This document shows positions 24,826-33,959 of a stretch of DNA of 64,000 nucleotides, in pieces. The DNA comes from Pseudomonas putida. GTDB lineage: Bacteria > Pseudomonadota > Gammaproteobacteria > Pseudomonadales > Pseudomonadaceae. The notes beneath the pieces are model-generated. The model did no database searches and was not told the DNA's origin. It saw only the letters and a list, made by a program, of their open reading frames with translations. Position 1 is the stretch's first letter. Each line of letters starts with the position of its first letter. The stretch spans positions 1 to 64,000 of the forward strand of contig NZ_JANHLE010000001.1 of NCBI RefSeq assembly GCF_028682475.1, read 5' to 3'. The translations under genes were made by a program, and so were the position numbers.

Positions 24826-25446
24826 ATGTTCGAAGGGCTTGGACGTACCCAACAGGATCTGCTTTCGGCCCTGCTGTACACGGCTGCCGGCATGAGCATC
24901 GAGGAACTGGCCAGCCAGCTGTCGGTGACCCGCACTGCGGTGCGCCAGCACCTGGCGGCACTGGAACGTGACGGTCTGGTGGTGCGCGGCGATCTGCGCG
25001 CCACTGGCCGCCGCCCCGAGCAGTTGTATCGCCTCAGCGCGCATGGCAGGGAGCTGTTCCCGCGCCACTATCACTTGCTGGCCAACCTGTTGATCGATGA
25101 AGTCGCCGGCCTGATCGGCCACGAGGCGCTGGTGCAGTTGATGCGCAGTCTGGGCGAGAAAATGGCGGCGGATCTGAGCACTACCCGGCTCGATGAACAG
25201 CAGATTGCCGCGCAGATGAAAGATGTCGGCTATGAGTCCGAAGTGTTTTTCCGCTCTGGAGGGGCGCCTGCGCAAATCGTCGCGCACAACTGCGTGTTTC
25301 ATCAGCTGGCCGAAGCTCACCCCGAAGTCTGTGAGCTCGACCTGGCGCTGATTGGCAGTCTGGGTGGGGGGACGGTGCAGCACCTGGAATGCATGCTGCG
25401 CGGTGGACAGGTGTGTCGCTTCGAGCTGACGCGCAAGCCTTCATAG
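24826..25446 (+). CDS. HTH regulator with Cys-rich C-terminus (SufR-like)
   Basis: 206 residues. An N-terminal winged helix-turn-helix (SIEELASQLSVTRTAVRQHL, about residues 24-43) recalls SufR/DeoR-type regulators. The C-terminal half has HNCVFHQLAEAHPEVCELD and then ECMLRGGQVCRFEL. The order Cys-...-Cys-...-Cys-...-CRF matches iron-sulfur-binding members of this group. It shares an operon with the secreted helical protein and converges on mop with a six-base overlap. It could regulate the secreted protein in response to redox or iron-sulfur status. Confidence 0.8.
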   Translation: MFEGLGRTQQDLLSALLYTAAGMSIEELASQLSVTRTAVRQHLAALERDGLVVRGDLRATGRRPEQLYRLSAHGRELFPRHYHLLANLLIDEVAGLIGHEALVQLMRSLGEKMAADLSTTRLDEQQIAAQMKDVGYESEVFFRSGGAPAQIVAHNCVFHQLAEAHPEVCELDLALIGSLGGGTVQHLECMLRGGQVCRFELTRKPS

Positions 25447-25656
25447 CTTGGCGATCGACACCTCGGTGGATTTGACGAAGGCAATCACTTCACTGCCGAC
25501 CCGCAACTCCAGCTCGTGCACCGAGCGGGTAGTGATCACCGAGGTGACGATGCCCGCGGAGGTCTGCACATCGATTTCCGAGACCACCGGCCCTTCGATG
25601 ATCTCCTTGACCGTGCCCTTGAACTGATTGCGTACGTTGATCGCCTTGATGGTCAT
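25441..25656 (-). CDS. Mop-type molybdenum-pterin binding protein (TOBE domain)
   Basis: 71 residues, a single Mop/TOBE domain: MTIKAINVRNQFKGTVKEII, then VSEIDVQTSAGIVTSVITTR and a closing GSEVIAFVKSTEVSIAKL. Such molbindins form hexamers that bind molybdate in the cytoplasm and act as a store or buffer. The start is the ATG with GGAAC upstream; the frame extends 48 codons earlier without support. Position between a Mo-cofactor cluster and formate dehydrogenase fits a molybdenum supply role. Confidence 0.92.
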   Translation of the reverse strand: MTIKAINVRNQFKGTVKEIIEGPVVSEIDVQTSAGIVTSVITTRSVHELELRVGSEVIAFVKSTEVSIAKL

Positions 25657-26116
25657 GCTCTGCTTCCTCGTTCCGGGGTGCACTGCGGCGCAGTGCTTGA
25701 AGTGCAGAGTGCACGCTCGGGGGAAAAACAAAAAAGAATAATTAATCATTTTATTAGAACAATAAGAAATATAAGGAGCGAGCTCCACCCGTTCTCTCAC
25801 CTCGCCCGCCTGCTACTTTCGTCTAATCCCCAAAAGCATCGCACCGGGCAGCCCAGGCCCGAGGCGCGCAGGACAAGGCTCGGCCAAGGTCAAACCGTTG
25901 ACGATAGAGGCGCTCGATAGCGCCATCAACACCCTTGATTAGTCCTACATTCCATACGGGAATACACTACCGTTCATCCGCGTTATCCGAGCCCTGCAGC
26001 AGATAGGGCCTGCAACCAATCGTGATCTCACCACAGCCAACTGCGCTTGCGACGCCTTGTTGCCGGGCATGCCTATGCCCGCTGCTTTGTGCAGCCGATA
26101 GAATAAGGAGATAACC
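25657..26116. other. Intergenic region upstream of mop and formate dehydrogenase, 460 bases
   Basis: No gene is supported. A strongly AT-rich stretch at about 25720-25780 probably forms the mop promoter on the minus strand. The plus-strand side holds ATTCC-N5-GGAAT at 25949-25963 and two adjacent hairpins just before the formate dehydrogenase ribosome binding site (26064-26094). No ANR/FNR palindrome or sigma-54 promoter was found. Confidence 0.6.
26064..26094 (+). promoter_or_regulatory. Two tandem hairpins in the formate dehydrogenase leader
   Basis: CGGGCAT/ATGCCCG (26064-26081) and CTGC/GCAG (26082-26094) stack end to end, nine bases before AAGGAG. They could influence translation or RNA stability. 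The function is unknown. Confidence 0.4.
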
Positions 26117-29100
26117 ATGGGACTTGGCAGACGTCAGTTCTTCAAGCTCTGTACCGCCGGGGTCGCCACCGCCACCTGCGCGACCCTGGGTTTTGCCCCC
26201 GGCATGGCCCAGGCCACTCAATCGCGCCAGTACAAGCTGTTGCGCGCCAAGGAAACCCGCAACAACTGCACCTACTGCTCCGTAGGCTGCGGGATCCTCA
26301 TGTACAGCCTGGGTGACGGCGCGAAAAACGCCAAGGCGCGCATCTTCCACATCGAGGGCGACCCGGACCACCCGGTCAGCCGCGGCTCGCTGTGCCCGAA
26401 AGGCGCAGGCCTGGTGGACTATGTGCACAGTGAGCAGCGCCTGCTGTTCCCCGAATACCGCGCGCCGGGCTCGGATAAATGGCAGCGCATCAGCTGGGAC
26501 CACGCCATCGAGCGCATCGCCCGCCTGATGAAGGACGACCGTGACGCCAACTTCATCGAGAAAAACGCCAAGGGCACCACGGTCAACCGCTGGCTGAGTA
26601 CCGGCATGCTCTGCTCGTCTGCCGCCAGCAGCGAAACCGGCTCGCTCGACCAGCGCTTCACCCGCGCCCTGGGCATTCTCGGTACTGACAGCCAGGCGCG
26701 CGTCTGCCATGCCCCGACCGTCTCGGCGCTGGCACCGACCTTCGGCCGTGGCGCGATGACCAACAACTGGGTCGACATCAAGAACGCCAACGTCGTGCTG
26801 ATCATGGGCGGCAACCCGGCCGAAGCGCACCCGGTGGGCTTCAAATGGGTGATCGAGGCGAAGATTCGCAACGGCGCCAAGGTCATCGTCGTCGATCCAC
26901 GTTTCAACCGCAGCGCCGCCGTGGCCGACATCTACTCGCCGATCCGCGCCGGCTCCGACGTCACCTTCCTGATGGGCGTGGTCAATTACCTGATCAGCAA
27001 CGACAAGGTCCAGCACGAGTACGTACGCCACTACACCAATGCCAGCCTAATCGTGCGCGAGGACTACCATTTCGACGACGGCCTGTTCAGCGGCTACGAC
27101 GAGAGCAAGCGCAGCTACGACCGCAGCTCCTGGACCTACGAGCTGGACGAAAAAGGCTACGCCAAGCGCGACCTGACCCTCAGCCACCCGCGCTGTGTGT
27201 GGAACCTGCTCAAGGCGCACGTCAGCCGCTACACCCCTGAAGTGGTCACTAACATCTGCGGGACGCCCAAGGATGATTTCCTGCAGATCTGCGCGATCCT
27301 CGCCAGCACCTGCGTCCCTGACCGCACCGCCACCTTCCTCTACGCCCTGGGCTGGACCCACCACACCAACGGCGCGCAGATGATCCGCGGCTCGGGCATG
27401 ATCCAGCTGCTGCTGGGCAACATCGGCATGGCCGGTGGCGGGGTCAACGCCCTGCGTGGCCACTCCAATATCCAGGGTTACACCGACCTGGGCCTGCTGT
27501 CGCTGCGTCTGCCCGGCTACATGAACCTGCCGTCCGACCAGCAGACCACACTGGCCACCTACCTCAAGCAAACCACGCCGACGGCGCTGCTGGAGGATCA
27601 GGTCAACTACTACAAACACACGCCAAAGTTCTTCATCAGCCTGATGAAAAGCCTCTGGGGTGACAAAGCCACTGCCGACAACGACTGGGGCTTCGACTGG
27701 CTGCCCAAGTGGGATGACAGCTACGACGTGCTCAACTACAGCAACCGCATGTACGAAGGCAAGGTCAACGGCTACATCGCCCAGGGTTTCAACCCGGTGG
27801 CCGCGTTCCCGGACAAGAACAAGGCGCAGGCTGCACTGGCCAAGCTCAAGTTCCTGGTGATCATCGACCCGCTGGCCACCGAGACCTCGAGCTTCTGGCA
27901 GAACCACGGCGAGCAGCACGACGTCGATACCGCTTCGATCCAGACCGAAGTGTTCCGCCTGCCCTCCTCCTGCTTTGCCGAAGAAGACGGCTCGATCGTC
28001 AACTCCGGGCGCTGGCTGCAGTGGCACTGGGCCGGTGCCGCACCGCCCGGCGAGGCCTGGCACGATGGCAAGATCCTCGGCCATCTGTTCATGAAAATCC
28101 GTGAACTGTACGAAAAAGAAGGCGGCGCCAACCCGGCACCGATCCTCAACATGGCCTGGGATTACGCCGACCCGTACGACCCCAAGCCCGAGGAAGTGGC
28201 CAAGGAGTCCAACGGCCGCGCCCTGACCGACCTGCACGACGAGCAAGGCAAGCTGATCCTGCGCAAGGGCCAGTTGCTCGACGATTTCTCGCAGCTACGC
28301 GATGACGGCAGCACCCAGTGCTTCAACTGGATCTTCGCCGGCTCCTGGACCGAACAGGGCAACCAGATGGCCCGCCGCGACAACGCCGACAGTGGCCTGG
28401 GCTGCACCCCGGGTTGGGCCTGGGCCTGGCCGCAGAACCGGCGCATCCTCTACAACCGCGCCTCGGCCGACCCGCAGGGCAACCCGTGGGACCCGAAACG
28501 CAAGCTGATCGGCTGGGATGGCCAACGCTGGAGCGGTGTCGACGTGCCCGACTTCGCCGTCACCGCCGCGCCAGGCGGCAAGGTCAATCCGTTCATCATG
28601 CTGCCTGAAGGCCTTGGCCGGCTGTTCTCGGTCGGCGCCCTGAACGACGGTCCGTTCCCGGAACACTACGAACCGACCGAAAGCCCGCTGGCGCATAACC
28701 CGCTGCACCCGAAGGTGACCTATAGCCCGACGGCGCGCGTGTACGAAAGCGACCGCAAGCGTATGGGCAAGCGTGAAGACTTCCCTTACGTGGCGACCAC
28801 CTATTCGATCACCGAATTGTTCCGTCACTGGACCAAACACGCCCGCCTGAACGCCATCGTCCAGCCCGAGCAGTTCATCGAGATCGGTGAAAAGCTCGCC
28901 GACGACAAAGGCATCGTCCAGGGCGACACGGTCAAGGTCAGCACCCAGCGCGGCTACATCAAGGCCAAGGCGGTGGTGACCAAACGCATCCGCCGCCTCG
29001 CGGTGGATGGCCAGGATGTCGACACCATCGGCATTCCGTGCCACTGGGGCTATGAAGGCGCCACCCGCAAGGGCTTTCTGGCCAACACCCTGACCCCGGG

Positions 29101-29167
29101 CGTCGGCGACTCGAATACCCAGACGCCGGAGTACAAGGCGTTTCTCGTGAACATTGAAAAGGTCTGA
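26117..29167 (+). CDS. fdoG: Formate dehydrogenase-N/O catalytic subunit, Cys form
   Basis: 1016 residues. A Tat signal ([18 protein letters not shown]) directs export, so the enzyme faces the periplasm. A 4Fe-4S motif ([11 protein letters not shown] ... SLCPKG) and the molybdopterin core follow. The position of the catalytic selenocysteine of E. coli FdnG/FdoG is here Cys 197, codon TGC, in [14 protein letters not shown]. Formate is oxidised to CO2 and electrons pass through FdoH and FdoI to quinone. The gene is fused into an operon with fdoH, fdoI and fdhE. The ATG has AAGGAG at good spacing. Lower specific activity than a Sec enzyme is expected from the family. Confidence 0.95.
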   Translation: MGLGRRQFFKLCTAGVATATCATLGFAPGMAQATQSRQYKLLRAKETRNNCTYCSVGCGILMYSLGDGAKNAKARIFHIEGDPDHPVSRGSLCPKGAGLVDYVHSEQRLLFPEYRAPGSDKWQRISWDHAIERIARLMKDDRDANFIEKNAKGTTVNRWLSTGMLCSSAASSETGSLDQRFTRALGILGTDSQARVCHAPTVSALAPTFGRGAMTNNWVDIKNANVVLIMGGNPAEAHPVGFKWVIEAKIRNGAKVIVVDPRFNRSAAVADIYSPIRAGSDVTFLMGVVNYLISNDKVQHEYVRHYTNASLIVREDYHFDDGLFSGYDESKRSYDRSSWTYELDEKGYAKRDLTLSHPRCVWNLLKAHVSRYTPEVVTNICGTPKDDFLQICAILASTCVPDRTATFLYALGWTHHTNGAQMIRGSGMIQLLLGNIGMAGGGVNALRGHSNIQGYTDLGLLSLRLPGYMNLPSDQQTTLATYLKQTTPTALLEDQVNYYKHTPKFFISLMKSLWGDKATADNDWGFDWLPKWDDSYDVLNYSNRMYEGKVNGYIAQGFNPVAAFPDKNKAQAALAKLKFLVIIDPLATETSSFWQNHGEQHDVDTASIQTEVFRLPSSCFAEEDGSIVNSGRWLQWHWAGAAPPGEAWHDGKILGHLFMKIRELYEKEGGANPAPILNMAWDYADPYDPKPEEVAKESNGRALTDLHDEQGKLILRKGQLLDDFSQLRDDGSTQCFNWIFAGSWTEQGNQMARRDNADSGLGCTPGWAWAWPQNRRILYNRASADPQGNPWDPKRKLIGWDGQRWSGVDVPDFAVTAAPGGKVNPFIMLPEGLGRLFSVGALNDGPFPEHYEPTESPLAHNPLHPKVTYSPTARVYESDRKRMGKREDFPYVATTYSITELFRHWTKHARLNAIVQPEQFIEIGEKLADDKGIVQGDTVKVSTQRGYIKAKAVVTKRIRRLAVDGQDVDTIGIPCHWGYEGATRKGFLANTLTPGVGDSNTQTPEYKAFLVNIEKV

Positions 29168-29177
29168 GGGCGAAACC

Positions 29178-30074
29178 ATGTCCATGCAATCCCAAGACAT
29201 CGTCCGCCGCTCGGCCACCAGCGTGCTGACCCCGGCGCCGCACACCCGCGACCACCAGGCCGAAGTCGCCAAGCTGATCGACGTCAGCATCTGCATCGGC
29301 TGCAAGGCCTGCCAGGTGGCGTGCAATGAATGGAACGACCTGCGTGACGAGGTCGGTCACAACGTCGGCGTCTACGACAACCCCGCGGACCTGTCCGCCG
29401 AGACCTGGACGCTGATGCGCTTTGACGAAGTCGAAGACGAGAGCGGCAAGCTCGAATGGCTGATCCGCAAGGACGGCTGCATGCACTGCGCCGACCCCGG
29501 CTGCCTGAAAGCCTGCCCGCAACCGGGGGCGATCATCCAGTACGCCAACGGCATCGTCGACTTCCAGTCCGAGCATTGCATCGGCTGCGGCTACTGCATT
29601 GCCGGTTGCCCGTTCGATGTGCCGCGCATCAGCCAGAAAGACAACAAAGCCTACAAATGCACCCTGTGCGTCGACCGTGTTTCGGTCGGCCAGGAGCCGG
29701 CCTGCGTCAAGACCTGCCCCACCGGCGCGATCAACTTCGGCAGCAAGCAGGACATGCTGCACCAGGCCGAGGAGCGGGTGACCGAGCTGCAGGGCCGGGG
29801 TTTTGCCGGGGCCGGGATCTACGACCCGCAAGGCGTCGGTGGCACCCACGTGGTGTATGTATTGCAACATGCCGACAAGCCGCAGCTGTACCACAAGTTG
29901 CCTACCGACCCGCGCATCAGCAGTGCCATCCAGGGCTGGAAAGGCTGGATGAAACCGGTGGCCGCGGCGGCATTCTTCGCCACCCTGGCCGGCACCCTGT
30001 TCCACTACATCGGCGTCGGCCCCAACGAGGTCGACGAACAGGACGAGAAACGCGAGGAGGACACGCACGCATGA
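29178..30074 (+). CDS. fdoH: Formate dehydrogenase iron-sulfur subunit
   Basis: 298 residues. Four 4Fe-4S cluster motifs are visible: [47 protein letters not shown], and [22 protein letters not shown]-terminal membrane anchor ([22 protein letters not shown]) tethers it to the inner membrane. The ATG at MSMQSQDIV was preferred over one eight codons earlier that overlaps fdoG. Transfers electrons from FdoG to the cytochrome subunit. Confidence 0.94.
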   Translation: MSMQSQDIVRRSATSVLTPAPHTRDHQAEVAKLIDVSICIGCKACQVACNEWNDLRDEVGHNVGVYDNPADLSAETWTLMRFDEVEDESGKLEWLIRKDGCMHCADPGCLKACPQPGAIIQYANGIVDFQSEHCIGCGYCIAGCPFDVPRISQKDNKAYKCTLCVDRVSVGQEPACVKTCPTGAINFGSKQDMLHQAEERVTELQGRGFAGAGIYDPQGVGGTHVVYVLQHADKPQLYHKLPTDPRISSAIQGWKGWMKPVAAAAFFATLAGTLFHYIGVGPNEVDEQDEKREEDTHA

Positions 30075-30715
30075 ACACCGACAAACTGATCCTGCGCACC
30101 CGTTTCATCGACCGTGCCTGCCACTGGTTCATGGTGATCTGCTTCTTCGCCGTGGCCTTGTCCGGGCTGTCGTGGTTCTTCCCCTCGTTCAACGGCCTCA
30201 ACGCGGTGTTCGGCACCCCGCAGCTGGCGCGCATCCTGCACCCGTTCTTCGGGATCGTGGTGTTTGTGCTGCTGATGTTTCTGTTCGTGCGCTTCGTACG
30301 CTACAACCTGCCGGAGCGCGAGGACCTGCAGTGGTTCAAGAACGTCAAGCAGGTGCTGGCCGGCAAGCATGACCCGGCGTTGAACATCGGCAAATACAAC
30401 GCCGGTCAGAAGGTGCTGTTCTGGGGGATCATGAGCCTGATCACCCTGTTGCTGCTCAGCGGCGTGGTGATCTGGCGCCCGTACTTCGCCCCGCTGTTCT
30501 CGATCCCGACCATCCGTATCGGCTTGTTGGTGCATGCGATTGTCGGCATCAGCCTGATCCTGCTGATCATCGGCCATGCCTACCTGGCGTTCTGGGTCAA
30601 AGGTTCGATTCGCGGGATGGTCACCGGCTACGTCAGCCGCGCCTGGGCCAAGACCCACCATGATCGCTGGTACCGGCAGATCAGCAAGCAGGACAAGACC
30701 GGGAGCAAACCATGA
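30071..30715 (+). CDS. fdoI: Formate dehydrogenase cytochrome b subunit
   Basis: 214 residues, four membrane helices. The heme ligands are expected in [28 protein letters not shown], and [20 protein letters not shown]. It passes electrons from FdoH to the quinone pool. Its ATG overlaps the fdoH stop by four bases, and its own stop overlaps fdhE by four, so all four genes are translationally coupled. Confidence 0.94.
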   Translation: MNTDKLILRTRFIDRACHWFMVICFFAVALSGLSWFFPSFNGLNAVFGTPQLARILHPFFGIVVFVLLMFLFVRFVRYNLPEREDLQWFKNVKQVLAGKHDPALNIGKYNAGQKVLFWGIMSLITLLLLSGVVIWRPYFAPLFSIPTIRIGLLVHAIVGISLILLIIGHAYLAFWVKGSIRGMVTGYVSRAWAKTHHDRWYRQISKQDKTGSKP

Positions 30716-31623
30716 GCAGCATTCAGATGACCCCGGTGCAGACGCCTACCGGTGGGGTCAACGAGATCGTGCCGGTGCTACTGCCGTCGCTCAAGGACCG
30801 CTACAGCAAGCGCGCCACGCGCCTGCGCCAGTTGGCCGAGGGGCATGCCATGGGCGATTACCTGGGTTTCTGCGCACAGTTGGCCCAGGCCCAGCAACAG
30901 TTGCTTGAGCGTCTGCCATTGCCTCAGAAGCTGGCGGACGGGCTGGCTGAGCGACTGGGCAGCGGCCAGGCGCCGCTGGCGAGTAGCGACTACCCGCGTG
31001 ACCGCTACTGGCAGCAACTGCTGCAGGGTTTGATCGAGCAGCTGTACGCGGATGCCAACCCGGCCGTACGCGCGACGCTGGACGGCCTTCGCGCACTGGA
31101 TTCAGCGCAACTGGAACACCTGGCCAGCAGGTTGCTTGCTGGCGACTATGAAGCGGTTGGCAGCGGCCAGGCCTTGTTCCTCTGGGCGGCACTGTCGCTG
31201 TACTTCACCCAGTTGGCCAATGCCCTGCCGGCATCGGCCAGCGCCGCGCTCGGTGAGCAGCGCCAGCACTGCCCGGTGTGCGCCAGCGCGCCGGTAGCCA
31301 GCGTGGTCATGACCGGTGCCCAGGCGGGCTTGCGCTACCTGCAATGCAGCCTGTGCGAGTGCCGCTGGCACATGGTCCGGGTCAAGTGCAGTAACTGCGA
31401 AGCCACCGGCGCACTGGACTACTGGTCGCTGGAACGCCAAGATGCCGCGGTCAAGGCCGAAAGCTGCAACGATTGTCACAGCTACCTGAAAGTCTTTTAC
31501 CCGGAAAAGGACCGCGACCAGGAACTGCTGGCCGACGACCTTGCCTCCCTGACGCTGGATGCCGAGGTGGAGCGTGAGGGGTTTGGCCGTAGTGGGGTCA
31601 GTCCGTTTCTGTTTCCTGGTTGA
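30712..31623 (+). CDS. fdhE: Formate dehydrogenase accessory protein FdhE
   Basis: 303 residues. The C-terminal half has the paired CxxC motifs of FdhE: HCPVCASAP, QCSLCECRW, KCSNCEATG and SCNDCHSYL, which bind iron in a rubredoxin-like manner. FdhE is needed for activity of Tat-exported formate dehydrogenases. In P. putida KT2440 the following genes are selA and selB; here a REP pair and a 75-residue protein follow instead. Confidence 0.94.
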   Translation: MSSIQMTPVQTPTGGVNEIVPVLLPSLKDRYSKRATRLRQLAEGHAMGDYLGFCAQLAQAQQQLLERLPLPQKLADGLAERLGSGQAPLASSDYPRDRYWQQLLQGLIEQLYADANPAVRATLDGLRALDSAQLEHLASRLLAGDYEAVGSGQALFLWAALSLYFTQLANALPASASAALGEQRQHCPVCASAPVASVVMTGAQAGLRYLQCSLCECRWHMVRVKCSNCEATGALDYWSLERQDAAVKAESCNDCHSYLKVFYPEKDRDQELLADDLASLTLDAEVEREGFGRSGVSPFLFPG

Positions 31624-31630
31624 AGAACCC

Positions 31631-31695
31631 ATCGCGGGGCAAGCCCGCTCCCACAGGTATCACCTTCCCCTGTGGGAGCGGGCTTGCCCCGCGAT
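31631..31695. repeat. REP pair, inverted
   Basis: ATCGCGGGGCAAGCCCGCTC and its inverse flank a short AT-richer loop. It sits right after fdhE and can act as a transcript-stabilising hairpin. Confidence 0.88.
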
Positions 31696-31734
31696 GAGGC
31701 CGCAACATCCAATGCACACACCCCGGAGACCCCC

Positions 31735-31962
31735 ATGGGCCTGAAAAAATCCTCCGCCGAGCTCAAGCGCGACCTCAAGAGCGTCGCCTCCAACCTCGAA
31801 CGCACCGCCGGTGAGATCAGCAAACTGGCCGAGCGTATCGACGGCGTCGATGTGGTCGCCGTGCTGCACCTGATGAACCGCCTGTACAAGGACTCGGACA
31901 AGCTCCATGCCTATGCCGACGAGATCAAGAGCGGGCGTATTGTGCGGGCCAAAGCCGAGTGA
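31735..31962 (+). CDS. Small conserved helical protein, 75 residues
   Basis: MGLKKSSAELKRDLKSVASN leads into a mostly helical, charged sequence (TAGEISKLAERIDGVDVVAV) ending in ADEIKSGRIVRAKAE. No signal peptide, membrane segment or known domain. The start is the ATG after CCCGGAGAC; an upstream extension would cross the REP. Probably a small soluble protein of unknown role. Confidence 0.65.
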   Translation: MGLKKSSAELKRDLKSVASNLERTAGEISKLAERIDGVDVVAVLHLMNRLYKDSDKLHAYADEIKSGRIVRAKAE

Positions 31963-31972
31963 ATGAGGGTGT

Positions 31973-32707
31973 TCAGTGCGCCTGACTTACAGCCGCAAGA
32001 AGCAGCCTGGACTGCGCGTCACTTATAGCCGCAATGGTTAAATCCGACGCTTCACGCCTGGCTCTTTGCACGACCGGCAGCCAGTTGGGCAACTGGCCTA
32101 CACCGCCAACCCACTGTAATGCGTCGTGATCAAACCGATAGAGATTGAGCTCGTCAAAGGCAAATTCTGTTTTTAAATCATGACGTTGTGCAACTGGACG
32201 AATGCCGTCTTCAAGATTGTCCAGCACGACGGGCTCCGTTCCTGCGTCCGCCCAATAGCCGAGCACCATATGCGCCTGGTTGGTTTTCGACTGGGTGGCA
32301 TAGACAAGACGCAAGCTGTCTTCAGGAATCCCCAGCAAGCGCAGGGTGAAGTATTTTGCCAAGGCAAAATCCTCACAGTCACCCCTGCCCTTTTCCAGTG
32401 TTTCAAGGGGAGAGGCCCAATAGTCAGCTTGCTGCCATACATCGACATCTTCGCCATAACGGATCGTACGATTGAAAAACGCATTCACTCGCTGGAGCTT
32501 TTCGTGATCAGGAAGCTGAGTCGATTCGGCGACCAAAGCACGCCAGTCGCTGACGCGTTGCGCGCCCGCCTGGCTCTGCTGGATATCCTGGGACTGCGAC
32601 GTGGCGTAAGCACCCGCGCACATGACGCCCCAACCGAATACACAAGCAGCAAAAACCTTCAATTGCCGTCTAAAGCGTTTGGAAATAAGGATATTCAGTT
32701 TTATCAA
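31973..32707 (-). CDS. LapG-like bacterial transglutaminase-like cysteine protease
   Basis: 244 residues. A hydrophobic N-terminal segment (QLKVFAACVFGWGVMCAGAY) is a signal or anchor. The Cys-His-Asp triad is Cys 111 (GRGDCEDFALAK), His 146 (QAHMVLGYW) and Asp 163 (VVLDNLEDG), with acidic residues beside the Cys as in the calcium site of LapG. LapG cleaves the N-terminal anchor of giant adhesins and is kept inactive by LapD. Neither LapD nor a LapA adhesin gene is nearby, so this is an orphan paralogue. The TTG start was chosen because AAGTGAGGT lies six bases upstream; a GTG four codons earlier is the alternative. Confidence 0.82.
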   Translation of the reverse strand: MIKLNILISKRFRRQLKVFAACVFGWGVMCAGAYATSQSQDIQQSQAGAQRVSDWRALVAESTQLPDHEKLQRVNAFFNRTIRYGEDVDVWQQADYWASPLETLEKGRGDCEDFALAKYFTLRLLGIPEDSLRLVYATQSKTNQAHMVLGYWADAGTEPVVLDNLEDGIRPVAQRHDLKTEFAFDELNLYRFDHDALQWVGGVGQLPNWLPVVQRARREASDLTIAAISDAQSRLLLAAVSQAH

Positions 32708-32720
32708 GCAGTACCTCACT

Positions 32721-32737
32721 TAATAACAATTGGTTCC
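32721..32737 (-). promoter_or_regulatory. GGAACC-containing motif upstream of the LapG-like gene
   Basis: On the minus strand GGAACCAATTGTTATTA. It matches GGAATCAATAGCGATTA upstream of the ECF sigma gene at 13 of 17 positions. GGAAC is the core of many ECF -35 elements. Distance to the preferred start is short, so its role as this gene's promoter is uncertain. Confidence 0.35.
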
Positions 32738-32914
32738 TACAGACCAGCCTCCTAATGCGGCCAGCACCTTAAGGCATCGGCATCGCGCAGACAAGGTACG
32801 TCCGTCGGATGGCAGAAGGATGCCATCGAAGCGGAATTACCTGTAACAAACCGCCTCTGCTGTTCGTCTATGAAATGCAGGCCTCAAGTTCGTGAGTATT
32901 CTGAGGAAAAAATC

Positions 32915-33265
32915 ATGAAACTGACATTCAAAATGTCGGGACTGGTTGCGGCTGCCATTTTTAGCACCGTTACCGCTGCGGCGACTGAATATACAAAAAA
33001 CATACAAATCGACAACGAATCATCGCCATTACTACTTGCCGAAGGTGGTAGTGACCGAGTAATGGAATATCACTTACAAAATTCGTTGGCAAACAATAAG
33101 CCAGACCAACCTTCCGGCGAACGCTATGTACAAATGTTAAAAGAACAACCCACTGCGTCCGGCACAAACCCAACGGGCGAGTCACTTCAACAAACGACTG
33201 ACCCGGAACCCAACTTAACTTCCCCCATCAACAGAGACAGAGAAGAATATCGAAGCGCCCACTGA
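32915..33265 (+). CDS. Small secreted protein, AT-rich, unknown function
   Basis: 116 residues. A signal peptide (MKLTFKMSGLVAAAIFSTVT, cleavage near AAAT) is followed by a hydrophilic, Asn/Gln/Pro-rich chain, so the mature part may be disordered. A block LLLAEGGSDRVMEYHLQN resembles the AEGG-[GS]DR start of small Pseudomonas exported proteins such as the PtrA group; this resemblance is weak. The start has GAGGAA at good spacing. The coding sequence is AT-rich relative to its neighbours. It lies between a LapG-like protease and an ECF sigma factor, both divergent or convergent to it. Confidence 0.7.
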   Translation: MKLTFKMSGLVAAAIFSTVTAAATEYTKNIQIDNESSPLLLAEGGSDRVMEYHLQNSLANNKPDQPSGERYVQMLKEQPTASGTNPTGESLQQTTDPEPNLTSPINRDREEYRSAH

Positions 33266-33350
33266 GCCTGCGCGCTTATTCATAGTGTAGTTTATCCAAT
33301 GCACAGGGACGTGCTCTGACGCACCAGCAAGACGAAAGTTGCGTAACGAC

Positions 33351-33959
33351 TCAACAGTTGCCTTCTTCTTGAAAATGACTGAGCATCGCCTGCATGCGCT
33401 GGCGCCCACGATGCAGTAACACGCGTACATTCACCTCCGTCAAGCCTAAGGTAGTAGCAATTTCCTTGTACTCGAGCCCGCCAAGGTCACGCATGATCAG
33501 CACACTTCTCTGCGCCCCGGGCAAGCGATACAGATGTTTACGAATACAGTCATGCAGTTCTACTTCGGCCAACAACGCTTCAGGACCGTCGTAATACCAT
33601 TGCCTGGGCGCCAACACCCAAGCACTATCATTCATGTCAACATTAGCCAGCGTCACTGAGCGGTGATCCTCATCCCACCAATCCAGAGAAATCTCTCGCC
33701 CCTTTCTTCGGTTTATTGAATGCGCTTCGTTAATGGCAATTCTCGCCAGCCAAGTCCGAAACTTTGAACGTCCCTCGAACATATCGACTGCCGCGACGGC
33801 TTTCAGCCAGGTTTCCTGAGCGACATCATTTGCAGAGTCTGGACCCACCAAGGGTGTTGCGAGCGTAACAAGAAACGCATGGTGGGTTTTGATCAAGCGC
33901 TCCAATGCAAGCGCATCACCATTGCGTAGCCGCTCTATTAGCGCTCGCTCATTGTCCAT
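33351..33959 (-). CDS. ECF-family sigma factor without adjacent anti-sigma
   Basis: 202 residues. Region 2 (IKTHHAFLVTLATPLVGPDS ... DVAQETWLKAVAAVDMFEGR ... SKFRTWLARIAINEAHSI) and region 4 (LPGAQRSVLIMRDLGGLEYK, EIATTLGLTEVNVRVLLHRG) are both clear. The C-terminus ends EEGNC, with no membrane or anti-sigma domain attached. No anti-sigma gene lies on either side, unlike the pair at 1401-2659. Composition is lower in GC than the surrounding core genes. Confidence 0.88.
   Translation of the reverse strand: MDNERALIERLRNGDALALERLIKTHHAFLVTLATPLVGPDSANDVAQETWLKAVAAVDMFEGRSKFRTWLARIAINEAHSINRRKGREISLDWWDEDHRSVTLANVDMNDSAWVLAPRQWYYDGPEALLAEVELHDCIRKHLYRLPGAQRSVLIMRDLGGLEYKEIATTLGLTEVNVRVLLHRGRQRMQAMLSHFQEEGNC

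Noticed and set aside
26705..26707. Possible selenocysteine codon in the formate dehydrogenase
   Set aside because: The codon is TGC, a normal Cys; no in-frame TGA or SECIS-type hairpin is needed.
25967..27031. Long minus-strand open frame opposite the start of fdoG
   Set aside because: It mirrors the codon bias of fdoG, has no ribosome binding site or recognisable domain, and is rich in Ala/Gly/Val/Arg typical of antisense frames in GC-rich genes.
27047..28246. 399-codon minus-strand frame within fdoG
   Set aside because: Antisense shadow of a strongly conserved gene; low-complexity composition and no domain.
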